Assembly (NCBI GenBank): GCA_037179515.1
Contig: JAXCGZ010013672.1
Location: 1-64,000 of the forward strand
Direction of reading: 5' to 3'
Length of the DNA: 64,000 nucleotides
DNA from: Halocaridina rubra
Lineage: Eukaryota; Arthropoda; Malacostraca; Decapoda; Atyidae
Part shown: piece by piece, positions 12,808 through 25,457 of the stretch
How positions within the stretch are numbered: position 1 is the first letter of the stretch
How the letters are laid out: each line of letters begins with the position of its first letter
Translations under genes and position numbers: made by a program
The notes under the pieces: model-generated
Databases searched by the model: none
What the model was told of the DNA's origin: nothing
The model's input: only the letters and a program-made list of their open reading frames with translations

Positions 12808-13766
12808 CTTGTTTTATTGCACAGTTTGTCACCATATCCCTCCTCATTCTTTTAGTTTCGAGTGATGGTAAGTCTGCTTCCCTCAGCCTTTCCTTATAAC
12901 TTAGATTGCGTATGTCTGGCACCAGTTTCGTAGCATGTCTTTGAACTTTTTCCAGCTTCTTTATATGTTTCTTTTTTTTCAAGTGCTGCTCCCAAAAGGG
13001 GGCTGCATATTCAAGCTTTGGCCTTATATAAGTTACGTAGATATTTCTGAATATTTCTTCGACCTTGTGTCTTAAGGTCATCCTTATATTGGCTAAGAAA
13101 GACTATACAGCCCTTACTGTGGCACTTATATGCATATCCGGAGACAAAACTGCCAATATGTTTACCCCCAGATCTCTCTCACTCTCTGTCTCTTGAACTT
13201 CTGCATCTTCTATTGAGTACCCAAACTTGAGCTCTCTTGAACTTGTACCAATTCTCATTACCTTACATTTTGAAGTATTGAAATTCATTGGCCACTTTTC
13301 TGACCACTCATGCAGACTATTTAGATCTTCCTGACTTCCTCTACCATTGTTCAGATATTTTACTTTTTTCACAGTCTTTGCATCATCTGTAAACATATTC
13401 AAGAATGAATTTACAGACTCTGGTAGGTCATTAACCTATACGAGGAACGAAAGTGGCCCTAAAACGGAGCCCTGTGGAACTCCACTACTAACCTTCCTCC
13501 AGTCAGACACTGAGTGTCCTACTCTAACCCTCTGTTCCCCTCTTTCTGAGTTAGATTTTAGCCCTTCCAAGGCGTTTCCACCTATTCTTGCCATTGCTTG
13601 CAGCTTCTTAGTAAGTCTCCAATGTGGAACTGTATCAAATGCCTTATGAATATCTAGGATTATGCAATCCGCCCAGTCCTCTCTTTCCTGTAAGATCCAG
13701 CTTACCTCATAATAAATTGTGATAAGTTTGTTACTGTTGATCTGTCTTCTTTGAAGCCATGTGATT
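12808..13766 (-). pseudogene. CR1-like LINE family A, reverse transcriptase fragment (copy 1)
   Basis: Read on minus, the conceptual product runs from a GTPQGSVLGPLSFL-like RT motif through FTDDAKTVKK (degenerate FADD active-site box), NTSKCKVMRIG, ERDLGVNIL, YIRPKLEYAAPFW and KVQRHATKLVPDIRNLSY to RMRRDMVT. Frameshifts separate the parts. This order is typical of CR1/Jockey-type RT. The element stops after the GGATATGGTGAC codons and does not reach the 3' UTR; another copy (39606) breaks at the same place. Confidence 0.9.
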
Positions 13767-13950
13767 ACCTAATTGTGATTACCTAATTGTGTTTACGGGA
13801 AAGAGTCCAAAGCTCGTATCTTCCCGTCTCCTGATCGGTTCCATTTTATACTTAGTGATACTTATCATACCTGTCCTTAAAACTATGGATTGAGATAGCA
13901 TTAACTACCTCCTCGCTTAGCGAATTCCAATTATCAACTACTCTTACACT
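13767..13950 (-). mobile_element. LINE family A 3' end in reverse
   Basis: It contains the terminal (GTGATTACCTAATT)2 repeats, CTTCCCGTCTCCTGATCGG and CCTCCTCGCTTAGCGAATTC in reverse. Its 3' end abuts the LINE copy 12808-13766, so two truncated family-A pieces lie head to tail on minus. Confidence 0.92.
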
Positions 13951-14020
13951 GAAAAAGTGTAAGAGTAGTTGATAATTGGAATTCGCTAAGCGAGGAGGTA
14001 GTTAATGCTATCTCAATCCA

Positions 14021-14024
<4 letters not shown>
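13882..14024. repeat. Perfect 69-bp inverted repeat (hairpin), 5-nt loop
   Basis: Left arm 13882-13950 and right arm 13956-14024 are exact reverse complements around GAAAA. Both arms are LINE family A 3' coding sequence. A (TG)n array starts at the outer edge of the right arm. Confidence 0.96.

Positions 14025-14077
<53 letters not shown>
14022..14077. repeat. (TG)n microsatellite
   Basis: About 28 TG repeats directly after the hairpin arm. Confidence 0.97.
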
Positions 14078-14078
<1 letters not shown>

Positions 14079-14079
14079 C

Positions 14080-14700
14080 TATAAGAAACCACCATGTCAA
14101 TAAGCAAGAAGGAATTTCTGCAAGCATGAACAGAATTTTTGATGAAATCATGCAAGAAAGGATTATTATTTTTTGCTTCTTTACAGAGGAATTTCGTCTT
14201 CACTGCAACCCGCGTTTATATCCCTAGTATATATCCCTAGTAATTAATCTAATGATGTACTCACTGAATCTGCTGAGTTCACTTGGACTATAAAAATGAG
14301 GGTAGGCTAGTACCCTTTCCTTTTTATAATGAAATGGTCTGGTGGAGAATGACACAAGCTATACGATGTTTCCCTCAGTAATATTACTTCGGCACCAGTA
14401 TTAGTAGCAAGACAAAGAACAGTCATTACTTCCATTAATTGTTCACATTTTACCCCCCAACAAACCCCTGCTCGACCCCCCACTCCCATCCCTCCAAGGA
14501 CTATAAAAACATTCTGACTCTTTACTTTAGGCTACGTAATAAAGTAAATATTTATATTCCTTAAGTATGTACATTATTACCTTGCGTACTTATTGATTTT
14601 GTTGTCAGTCTGTTTGCCTGAATATATTTGTTTATGTATGTGTGTGCATGCAACTATGTCTGTGAGGATGTGTATCTGTTTTCATTATATGTTACTATAG
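14080..14700. other. Intergenic stretch without a recognised gene
   Basis: Small frames only. ATGT-rich stretch near 14630. No SINE or LINE motif recognised. Confidence 0.4.
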
Positions 14701-14711
14701 GTGCGTTCATC

Positions 14712-14716
<5 letters not shown>

Positions 14717-14787
<71 letters not shown>

Positions 14788-14809
14788 ACACACACACACA
14801 CACACACGC
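14717..14809. repeat. (AT)n-(CA)n compound microsatellite
   Basis: AT array 14717-14785, then CA to 14809. It immediately precedes the 5' edge of the LINE piece at 14816. Confidence 0.97.
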
Positions 14810-14815
14810 AAGGAA

Positions 14816-15363
14816 ATGTTCAGAAATATTTATGTAACCTATGTGAGGCCAAAACTCGAATATGCAGCCCCCTTTTGGAATCCGCACTTGAAAAAGCACA
14901 TAGCTAAGCTTGAAAAAGTTCAAAGACATGCCACGAAACTGGTGCCAGAAATACGCAATCTCAGTTATGATGAGAGGCTGAGGGAATTAGACTTACCATC
15001 ACTGGAAGCTAGAAGAGTGAGGGGGGATATGGTGACAGTCTTTAAATTCCTTCATGGTTATGATAGAGTGGATAGGGATCGATATTTTGATATGGCTGGC
15101 TCTAGAACTAGAGGTCATAGTTTGAAGCTTCGTAAGAAAACTTCTTTGCAGGATGTAAGAAAATACTTTTTCAGTGTAAGAGTAGTTGATAATTGGAATT
15201 GGCTAAGCGAGGAGGTAGTTAATGCTATCTCAATCCATAGTTTTAAGGACAGGTATGATAAGTATCACTAAGTATAAAATGGAACCGATGAGGAGACGGG
15301 AAGATACGAGCTTTGGGCTCTTTCCCGTAAACACAATTAGGTAATCACAATTAGGTAATCACA
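14816..15363 (+). pseudogene. CR1-like LINE family A, 3' part with intact terminal frame
   Basis: A 151-codon open frame (14816-15271) covers the RT C-terminus: YVRPKLEYAAPFWNPHLKK, KVQRHATKLVPEIRNLSY, GDMVTVFKFLHGYDRVDRD and the end WNWLSEEVVNAISIHSFKDR, then a stop. The 3' UTR follows (GAGGAGACGGGAAGATACG, CTCTTTCCCGTAAACAC) and ends in two copies of AATTAGGTAATCAC. This is the reference 3' end for all family-A fragments in the window. It is 5'-truncated, as usual for retrotransposed LINEs. Confidence 0.93.
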
Positions 15364-15819
15364 CCAAAGCCATATTCCCCCTTATAAGGGGGGTGATTGA
15401 GTCAAAGACAATACTTTGAATTTTTGTGGTGAAGTAAATACAGAGGAGGGAATTCCCAGTCTCCTCGCTCCGCCCCATTTCGTCGACATTTACGACACGC
15501 AGGGGAACATGGAGGAAGTATTCTTGAAACCCTCTCCCTCAGGGGGTATATATATAAAATGTCTCCATAGCATTTTTTTTTTTTTCAGCTACCTTGACTC
15601 CTTATCTTAAGCATATTTAGACACTAATATCGGACGGTTGTGTGAACTTAAAAAAAAAAAAAAACTTTATTTAGTTGTATCAAGATATAATATGTAATAA
15701 AACAAGAAAATCAAAACAACCTAAAGAAATATAGTAATACTGAGGTCCCCCTCACCCCCATCTGCAACAAAATTCAACCAACCAATCAACGACAGAAGTT
15801 TTCATTCTTTTTTTTTTCT

Positions 15820-16115
15820 TTTTAATGATTGTGACACCAGGACGGGCCAAAAAAAATAATAAAATAAAACAGCCCTTATCGAGCCTGGGCACGAAGAATA
15901 CATAAAGTAAAGAGAAACAGATATGGAGAGTGTAATGACTTGTCAGATGTGAAGGGATCATAAAAGATGTGTAATGAATATCCAAGAATACTCAGTGTAG
16001 CTGTAGGCATAGAAAAAGAACCGTAACTGAAGGAAGACTTTACATCGAACTGTCCTGGACAGACCTATTTAAGTTCAAAAAACCTTCAGCTGTAGTATCG
16101 CAACGGGCGGATGGT
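15820..16115 (-). mobile_element. LINE family B-like 3' UTR (subfamily B2)
   Basis: On plus: GTGACACCAGGACGGG, an A-rich run, GAGCCTGGGCACGAAGAA, AAGATGTGTAATGAATAT, ACCGTAACTGAAGGAAGAC and TCGCAACGGGCGGATGGTGCC. A close copy lies at 43705-44005 and a more distant one at 29565-29835. The end resembles the 3' end of LINE family B in reverse. Confidence 0.75.
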
Positions 16116-16500
16116 GCCATGAAATCATCTGTAACATCGTATATCTTCTGATCTATTTTGGGTACATTATTAGAAGTATGTGGAGCATTAGTGGAACAGT
16201 ATCTAAGAGTGCTGCAACTCTCATTTCATGGAGAAAGACTGATGGCGGATACGTCAGTCTACGAAACAGTGTTTCAGAGCGGATGAACGCAGCAAGAGAG
16301 CGGTTCTGCCGATAACACATCCTGAAGGGGGTGTTAGAAAGGTCATAGAGGTGATATTGCCTCTGGGGATTAACCGTGAATGAGCCTTAGAGGTTATCTG
16401 TTGTTTCGGGTGTAAAATACCTCCCTGTCACTTTGCATCCTTTAAGAGTAATGAATGAACAGTCTCGGGTTGTATTTATCACGCTGGTGTGAAAACTCAA
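16116..16500. other. Unrecognised, probably repeat-derived stretch
   Basis: It follows the B2 unit without a clear boundary (GAGAAAGACTGATGGCGGAT, CTGAAGGGGGTGTTAGAAAG). It could be upstream LINE sequence, with no translatable domain visible. Confidence 0.4.
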
Positions 16501-16518
16501 TGGTTGTTACACTCAGAG

Positions 16519-16881
<363 letters not shown>

Positions 16882-17159
16882 TGGAAAACTCCACTACTTA
16901 TAGCCACATACGCCAGCAACACAACATACACTCCTTGAGACGTCTGTGGGAAAGCCCGGGATCGGCAGTGGCATTCCTTTAGGACTCGAGGTTGTTCGGC
17001 CAGACAGCCTAGTGAACGTCAGCAACAACAACTGCAACACATAAAAAATATTAATAAAGATAATAAGAAAAAACTAAAGGACTTCCACACAGACAGACAC
17101 AGAAGATTAGAAGTAGCTTTAGGGTATAACAACATATCAACCTTGAAATATAGTGTTAA

Positions 17160-17277
17160 AAGAACAAGTCTCATCTCTGTCTTGTCCTTAACCTTTATCT
17201 TTTCCTTCGTCTTGGTACTTTCTCGTGCCCTGGCCTTTATTGATGAGGGCAGTTTTTGCCTGTCCCGGTATCACACT
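17160..17277 (+). mobile_element. LINE family B 3' end fragment
   Basis: AAGTCTCATCTCTGTCTTG, CCTTCGTCTTGGTACTTTC and CCTTTATTGATGAGGGCA, ending TGTCCCGGTATCAC, match the ends at 56820-56940 (+) and 38995-39200 (-). Confidence 0.85.
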
Positions 17278-17383
17278 CATTAAAAAAATGTGACTAAGAA
17301 AACAGAGAATAATGTAGTTCGAATTTACTATCTTTTTATACTGTCGCTCTGGACAATTATTAATCAACCCTAAATTAGCCTCC

Positions 17384-17592
17384 TGGCTAGTACAGTGGTA
17401 ACGCGCTGTCCTCGCCTTCGCGAGGTCGTTGGATCGCGCAACGTCCAGGCAAGAGAGTTTAAGCTGTTTACTGCTGTGGCTTGGCACGACAGTGGGGGTT
17501 TGGGGCCTGTGCCGGCTGGAGACCACCCTACGGGTCTTCCATGACCTGTTTCACCCATCCGTGGGTGGAGAATCTATAAAAAAAAAAAAAAC
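17384..17592 (+). mobile_element. SINE-B copy, full length
   Basis: A tRNA-like head with an A-box (CTAGTACAGTGGTAACGCGC) and a degenerate B-box (GGTCGTTGGATCGCG) leads into GAGAGTTTAAGCTGTTTACTG and ends GGGTGGAGAATCT plus an A tail. Confidence 0.9.
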
Positions 17593-17749
17593 TGAATTGC
17601 TGTACTGGCCACCCATCCACATACTGTACTTGATCAATATTCTTTGTTAACTTCACAAGAAAAGTTACCAGTATTGATGTGTTCTACTTCCAAAGTTTGT
17701 TATTATGTTGCTATATTCAATGAAGGCAGTACAATAGACCCTTAGAGTA

Positions 17750-17845
17750 ATTGCTTCATAGGACAAGTGCCTCTTGGACAACGCCCAATAGGACAACTGC
17801 CTCTTTCGACAACTGTACCCTAGGACAATTGTCCCTTCCATATTC
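17750..17845. repeat. Short degenerate TAGGACAA repeat
   Basis: Four imperfect units of about 20 bp around TAGGACAAYTGCC and relatives. Confidence 0.7.
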
Positions 17846-17881
17846 ATTAATGGGTTATATAGATTGTGGTTTTATTATTGA

Positions 17882-17905
17882 CAACCTAACCTAACCTAAC
17901 CTAAC
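17882..17905 (-). repeat. Short (CCTAA)n tract
   Basis: Four CCTAA units. On the other strand this is TTAGG, the arthropod telomere repeat. Four units only, so it may be chance or a relic. Confidence 0.8.
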
Positions 17906-17954
17906 TTTCTTTTCACTCATTATTTAAAATTATCTGATATAAAATATGATATTA

Positions 17955-18890
17955 ACCTTCCGGGGACGAGACTGAAAAGGGTGGAAAGTCCAAGACCTTA
18001 GGTTCAAGAGTGATGGATGATGGATATCTGGATGTAAAGGTAAAAACAGAAACAGGCTGGATGGAATACTTGGAGGAAGTATCAGGAGTTCTCTGTGATA
18101 GCAGGATCAATGTAGTGGTTAAGGGAAAGGCTTATGAAAGGAGTAAGACCAGATAGGAGGTATGGAACAGAAACATGGTCAGTGATATAAAATGAAAGAT
18201 AGTAATTTTGAGGTGGCAGAAATTAAAATACTTAGATGGATGTGTGGAGTGACCAAAAAGGATAAGATCAGGGATGAAAGTAGAGGAGGCACCACGATAA
18301 TTATAGAAGAGTATGCAGGAAAGAAGACTGCAATGGTATGGCCATGTGATGAGAAGAGATGAGGCATATGAGGGGAAAAGTTTATGAGAGAAGGAGAGGA
18401 TGGCCGAAGCTTGAATGGATGGACAGCAGTAAAGAAGATTTGACGGAGAAACAGCTACCAGACGTCGTATTTGACCGTTATAAGTGGAAGAGAGATGTCA
18501 AAAACATCAACCTCACATAGAAGTAAGATAAGATGGAGAGAAAGAACAATATTTCACCTTAGTATTGGAGGAAAGAAGACTGCAATGGTATGGCCGTGTG
18601 ATGAGAAGGGATGAGGCATATGAGGGGAAAAGTTTATGGGAGAAGGAGAGGAAGGCCGAAGCTTGGATGGATGGACAGCAGTAAAGAAGATTTGACGGAG
18701 AAACCTCTGCCTGAAGATGTCGTATATGACCGTATAAGTGGAAGAGAGATGTCAATAACATCAACCTCACATGGAAGTGACATAAGATCCAGAGAAAGAA
18801 CAATATTTCACCTTCATATTATCGATGGGATAACTCTTTTGCTAAGGGTGTCAAATATTAACCTACCAGAACATCAGTATGCACGATTTT
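17955..18890 (+). pseudogene. RTE-like LINE C-terminal relic with internal duplication
   Basis: Broken frames encode landmarks of the RTE-type RT C-terminus: YGTETWSV, MDVWS after EVAEIKILRW-like sequence, LQWYGHVMRRDEAYEG, RRRGRPKLGWMD and SSKEDLTEKPLPEDV. Stops and frameshifts are frequent. Sequence 18317-18560 is repeated at 18569-18812 with about 90 percent identity, so the relic was tandemly duplicated after insertion. Confidence 0.82.
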
Positions 18891-18949
18891 CACGTTTTTA
18901 TTAGAACGCCGGTGCTGGTTGAGAAAGTCACTAATGTTTCATCATAAAG

Positions 18950-19140
18950 CATGTTTTACGTCACGGACTCCCTTTTCTACTAAGGGCTAGGACGGTTGCC
19001 TTCTTGCGAAGGACTTGTTTTGGCAGATGTAATCATTACCCTGAGTGCATGCCCTTGCTAACCTCAGACCGTGACGGGGCGCGAACCCTCGACCTGACAC
19101 CTAAGAGTCGCGGACGCTACCGCTTGAGCCACGGTGACTA
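18950..19140 (-). mobile_element. SINE-A copy, reverse
   Basis: Complete body and tRNA-like head on minus (ends GAGCCACGGTGACTAC on plus). The terminal CCGG is partly lost. No clear target-site duplication. Confidence 0.93.
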
Positions 19141-19425
19141 CACACCCTCATGTAATGCCCTAAGAACCTAATAAGAAAATTAAATATATATAAAAAAAAA
19201 CAATACGAAGGCAAAAGAATGGTAAAGAATAAGAGAAAAAAGATGACAATAAAAACCATGAGTAATATACACTAACTAACTTGCATACAGATTAATCAAC
19301 TTGCGACCAATTTCCATCAGGTGGTGATATATATTATGCAAATGTTTTATGCTGTGTCATGACCACAGACGTGATAAAAATTACAAAAAGAATTAAGGAC
19401 GTGGTTGATATGCCAATTAACTCCC
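19141..19425. other. AT-rich stretch, nothing recognised
   Basis: No coding or repeat signal seen. Confidence 0.4.

Positions 19426-19429
<4 letters not shown>

Positions 19430-19503
<74 letters not shown>
19430..19503. repeat. (CT)n microsatellite
   Basis: About 36 CT repeats with one CC interruption near 19461. Confidence 0.97.
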
Positions 19504-19507
<4 letters not shown>

Positions 19508-20139
19508 AACTTTACTTTTAGGCTTTGTTTATTAGCAATCTTGCTCTAATTCCTTTTTTCTAAATTGTTATTAATAAAAGTGTGACAGTTTCAATGGCCG
19601 AGCTTCACGTCATTTCATATATGAAAATTAGTCTATAACTCTAATTCTCCCTCTTTGCCAAATTATTCCTCTCCTGGGTTTATCTATCATGATCAAAATG
19701 CCATTTATTTCCTTGAAGACTTCATTCTTCTTCAGCTCCAGCAAAGTCTCCTCGCTAGATTTGTTATGAACCTAAATATCAACAGAGAAGTTTATGGCCA
19801 TATACCTTTCCTAACTCTACCCATTCCTTATGAAATATAATCAGAACTATCCCACTTGTCTCTCCAAGTTTCAATGCATTTATATATTATTAAACAAACA
19901 GAATACATGCATATAAGTTTCCAGGTGTTTCTCACCTTTCTCACCATACGCCTGAGTAGATAGTTCTCTATCTGTCAGTCGGCTGACCATATTTGGCCAA
20001 CCATGCATTGCTTGAGCAAAGAGGTTTTCTTCCAGTGTCTTGCTAGGTTTATCTTGGAAACTCTCCTCATTTATCCGGGCTTGGGATCGGCACTGAGCTA
20101 GGCTGACCTGCTTCACCCAGTGGCATAGCCATACACAGA
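19504..20139. other. Intergenic stretch, nothing recognised
   Basis: Mixed sequence with no exon-like signal that I can defend. Confidence 0.4.
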
Positions 20140-20470
<331 letters not shown>

Positions 20471-20755
20471 GAATACATGATACATATTTTACTGAATTTC
20501 TTGCAATTCATCCAATGACTAGAATTTCCTTGTTCATGTTTATTATTCCTTCCTCGAGAGGCTAGAGCCTCCCGCATGTCACACGTGGCACATGGGACGT
20601 GTCACGCCACTTCTTTGTAAAAGGTTTCATAAATTTCCAAATGTTCGTTTTCAATTGGCGTGCCACGTGGCATGCCACGTGCGTCGTGGCATAAAGTTCC
20701 TCTTTTGCGCCTCCGTTAGAAATGAAGTTGCATGTAACGCTGCCTAAGCTTCTTT

Positions 20756-21000
<245 letters not shown>

Positions 21001-21079
21001 TGCTATCAGAGTACAATATATGAAATTGTTCAATACAAAATGAATATGACTATGCTTTGGGTTTTATTAGAATTTGCAA

Positions 21080-21106
21080 AATAATAATAATAACAATAAT
21101 AATAAC

Positions 21107-21186
<80 letters not shown>

Positions 21187-21200
21187 TAATAATAATAATA
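21080..21200. repeat. (AAT)n microsatellite
   Basis: About 40 AAT triplets with AAC variants at both ends. Confidence 0.97.
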
Positions 21201-21459
21201 AAGTTCCCTTTCCCATTCTCACTTCTTTTAAAAACAAAAGCTTAAAAAACTATTAAGTGGAAGCTGGACCGGATGTGTGTTTATCTTAACAAACCCATTT
21301 TCAGATTGGCAGTTAACTTGAAACGTTGTTTGGGACCTTTTCTAGAGTGGCTAGACATTATTGACTCATATACGGGTACGGTGTTCTAGAAAAGTCTTTA
21401 GCCTGTTATCAGATCGGGTCTTTAATATTATCCCATTTTATCAGTATAATTACCAGTTC

Positions 21460-21625
21460 TGCTGGCTAGTACAGTGGTAAAGCGCTGGCTTCGCATTCAC
21501 GAGGTCGAGAGATCGGTTCCTGTCCAAGACCGAGAGTTTAAGCTGTTTCCTGGCAGGTTACTGCTGTGGTTAGGCACCACAGTGGGGGAATGGGGCTTAC
21601 ACCGGCTGACGAATACCCATTGTAT
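21460..21625 (+). mobile_element. SINE-B copy, 3'-truncated
   Basis: CTGGCTAGTACAGTGGTAA (A-box), CGAGGTCGAGAGATCGGTTC (B-box region), GAGTTTAAGCTGTTTCCTGG. It is lost after CCGGCTGACGAATA. Confidence 0.87.
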
Positions 21626-21689
21626 AATGGAAATAAAGGTTCTGATTCAACTGAGTTTTTACGTTGGTGGTCATTTTCAGTAACTCCAT

Positions 21690-22150
21690 ATAGTATTTCA
21701 GGTCTCTCAAATTTTTCTAGAGACTAGCATATTGCATTACTTTCATTTCTGGCTATCTCAGTATCCCCTCCTGGTAGCCCTATTGTCTTCGAAAATAACG
21801 AAATTTACCCTCTTAACTCTGTTAACATATTAGGAATCCAATTAGCCTCTTACGTGTCTTGGAGGAGTCACATAATCCAATTTTTTTAATCTGCATCCAA
21901 AAAATTGTGGGTTCTATTTCGTATTCACCATTGCTTTTCCTCTTAAGTTACTTAATATCTATAAAGGTCTTATCTGTTCTTGCTTAGAATACTGTTCATA
22001 CGTCTGGGGTGCTTCTTCATATACTTATCTCCTTGATAGGGTTGAATCTAAGGCAGTCAGACTCATTAATGATCCTTCTCTTACTTTTAATCTCGATTCT
22101 CCTTCTCTTTGCAGTAAGGTATCTTTTAGGTTCTTTTATTTTACAGAAAA
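21690..22150 (+). pseudogene. LINE family B RT C-terminal fragment
   Basis: Frames resembling PPGSPIVFENNEIYPLNSVN, LGIQLASYVSWRSHIIQF, ILNIYKGLICSCLEYCSYVW and YTYLLDRVESKAVRLIND match the copies at 56050-56450 (+) and 39540-39600 (-). The frame is broken. Confidence 0.85.
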
Positions 22151-22599
22151 TTTAAATAAATTAACCTTGGCCAACTTGCATCCCCAAGAAATAAGTTCTG
22201 TGACTGTAAGTTAATTTCAATGGCTTCAGTTTTCACAGTTGTCTCTCCATGAAAAAGTTACAGTTGAGAATTAAGACAGTTCAACACCAGATATTAAAAT
22301 ATCTAAGCCAGAAATGAGCAACAACAAGTAGTATATTCGTAGCTTTATTTGTGAATATATATACACACACACACACAGAATATCTTTATGTAATACTCAC
22401 TTAAAAATCAAAGGAAAGAATTTCTTCATAGGAAATAGCTTCGCTATCGTCTGCAGCAATGGCTGGAGAGCTTGGTTGGCTGTCCTTTTTTCGCGAGAAT
22501 AAAAAGACAGGTGGGTCTCAAAAAGGACAGATTATCCTTAAAAGGACAGACCTGGCAACCCTGCTTTGAAGTAAAAAATACATTGTTTTGCTAACCGTG

Positions 22600-22720
22600 T
22601 TGGTTGTTTGGAGGTGATTTAACAATTTAAGCTATTAGTAAGCAATTTTTTTTTTATTTTATCAAGTTTATGTATAAATTTTTCATTTGTTTCAGTTTAC
22701 ACAGCATTAAAACATTGGAT
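22600..22720. other. Short repeat shared with 32350-32460
   Basis: TTTAAGCTATTAGTAAGCAA, a T-run, ATCAAGTTTATGTATAAATTTT and later TTTGTTTCAGTTTACA recur beside the hAT relic near 32360. It may be the flank of the same transposon family. Confidence 0.5.
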
Positions 22721-22781
22721 ACGTTTTTCTGAATCAGCACCCTCACTAATTTTAACTACGAGCCGATACTGCTTTTAACTA

Positions 22782-22978
22782 TTGTTCCGGTTTTACGTCA
22801 CGGACTCCCTTTTCTACCAAGGGCTAGGACGGTTGCCTTCTTGCAAAGGACTTGCTTTGGCAGATGTAATCGCTACTCTGAGTGCATGCCCTTGCTAACC
22901 TCAGACAATGACGGGGCGCGAACCCTCGACCTAACGCCTCAAAGTCGCGGACGCTACCACTTGAGCCACGGTGACTAC
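22782..22978 (-). mobile_element. SINE-A copy, reverse
   Basis: Full-length on minus. Imperfect flanks CGATACTGCTTTTAACT and CGACACTGTTTATAACT suggest an aged target-site duplication. Confidence 0.93.
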
Positions 22979-23114
22979 TCGACACTGTTTATAACTGTAC
23001 TGTATGTAATATTCTATACGGTCTTTGATTTTTAAGCTTAGTTATCAAGTGTAATTGTTGTTACTTTATTATTAACAATACCATCACAATTTGTATAAGT
23101 ATTGTCATTAGTAG

Positions 23115-23659
<545 letters not shown>

Positions 23660-23790
23660 ATTTGCAAAGCCAAAGTAACCCTTTTGGATCATGCTACTTT
23701 ATTTATCATCACTATCAAAAGGTTTCTCAAAATGTTTCTCACTATCGAAGTTGGTCTCACAAAATAAAATAAGCCAGGCCTAAGCCTCTG

Positions 23791-23946
23791 AGGCGGCAGG
23801 TCGAGGGTTCGCACCCCGTCACGGACTGAGGTTAGTAAGGGAATACTCTCAGGGTAACGATTACATCTGCCAAAACAAATCCTTCGTAAGAAGGCAACCG
23901 TCCTAGCCCTTAGTAGAAAAGGGAGTTCGTGACGTAAAACCGAATC
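23791..23946 (+). mobile_element. SINE-A copy, head partly missing, with target-site duplication
   Basis: It begins in the tRNA-like head (AGGCGGCAGGTCGAGGG) and ends GTGACGTAAAACCG. Flanks CCTAAGCCTCTG lie at 23779-23790 and 23947-23958. Confidence 0.9.
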
Positions 23947-24269
23947 CCTAAGCCTCTGTAGGAATTTCAAGATCATCGGTAAAGGTATAAGAGGGCAAAG
24001 GTTAACCGCAAGGTTTAAAAGAGTACATACCCATGCCCCAGGGCGAATACCCATACAATATATTTTCATTCTTTGATGTTCTCCCTTGAGGGTGAGCGGA
24101 CCTTCCCTTGTGGCCCACAGGTGGGGAATCCATACAATATGTATTCATTAGACTTACGGCTTGTTGGATGAGGGATTATCTCGAAGAGGCAATGCCCTAA
24201 AATATTTGCATTCTTCAATCTCATATCATTTGAGAGAACTCAAAATATAAATTAGAAGAACAAAGCTCT

Positions 24270-24270
<1 letters not shown>

Positions 24271-24361
<91 letters not shown>
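24271..24361. repeat. (GA)n microsatellite
   Basis: About 45 GA repeats. Confidence 0.98.
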
Positions 24362-24366
<5 letters not shown>

Positions 24367-24452
24367 TTGAAAAATATACATATAGATAGATAGAGAATAA
24401 TCATATTGAGAAAGAGAAAGATAGACAGACAGACAGATAGATATAAAGATAT

Positions 24453-24458
<6 letters not shown>

Positions 24459-24486
<28 letters not shown>

Positions 24487-25457
24487 GACTTTATTTCCAA
24501 CGTACATTGGGTATTCAAATATGGGTGTACTATTAAAATTTACAAGTAAAATCTTCCTTTAAGAGTAACTTCTTAAGATTATATTTAAAAGTATACACTG
24601 AACCAGCATTTTTTAGTTCTCTGGGAAGCTGATTATATAAATGAAGTCCACGAATGTTTATATCTCTTGAGCCAATATCAGTTTTAGACCTTCGTACTAA
24701 TAAATCTTCCCCTTGACGGGTAGTTAACCCGGTAACTGAGCTTACTGTAGAAAAATTATACAAGCAATCAGGAAGATTGTTCCTTAGTATATTAAAAACA
24801 AAGGTACATATATCAAAAACATTTATCTCTGATCTTTATCCATTCTAGATCTTTTAAAACAGGAGAGATGTGCTCGTATTTTCTTACATTGCCAACAGCC
24901 ACTCGTGCTGCAAAGTTTTGTAACTTTTGTATTCTTTGTAATTGAGTCTTATTTGTACATCCCCAAACTTTGAGACAGTAATTAATTAAACTCATAGCTA
25001 AGGACTGGACAATTATTATACGAGTTGATGTTTCAAATGAGTCTTTTACCCTATTTAGATATATTAGAGTACCCATTACTTTTTTATAAATTTCATCTAT
25101 ATGCATTTCAAAATTCATGTAACGGTCAAAATAGACACCTAGGTTCTTTACCGAGTTCATTGGCTTAATGATATTACCGTTAAAATTTATATGAAGATTG
25201 TCATCAACTTCTGATAATAATTGTCTGGATCCGATAAGAATAGATTGGGTTTTAGTTTCATTAAGTAACAGACCATTTTTTAGAAAGAAACGTTTAGCCA
25301 TATACAAAATTTCTTCTGCTCTACGAATAATATTTTCTAAATCATTAATTTCTCCTTCAATTAAGATTTGAGTATCGTCAGCATATTGAATGACATAACA
25401 GTTAGGTAAATATTTTACTAGATCGTTTACATATATTAGAAAAAGTATAGAGAGAGT
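24459..25457 (-). pseudogene. LINE family C, RT C-terminal half with ATT tail
   Basis: On minus the conceptual product starts at LFLIYVNDLVKYLPNCYV and the active-site box QYADDTQILIEGE. It continues through NGLLLNETKTQSILIG, KNLGVYFDRYMNFEMHI, NYCLKVWGCTNKTQLQRIQK and LQNFAARVAVGNVRKY, and ends near LHLYNQLPRELKN. One frameshift near 24790-24810 splits two long frames (25307-24813 and 24763-24533). This is a Jockey/Daphne-like RT, distinct from families A and B. The 3' end is an ATT/TTA repeat tail (24459-24486). Confidence 0.9.

Noticed and set aside
17882..17905. Interstitial telomere or chromosome end
   Set aside because: Only four CCTAA units; too short to claim a telomere.
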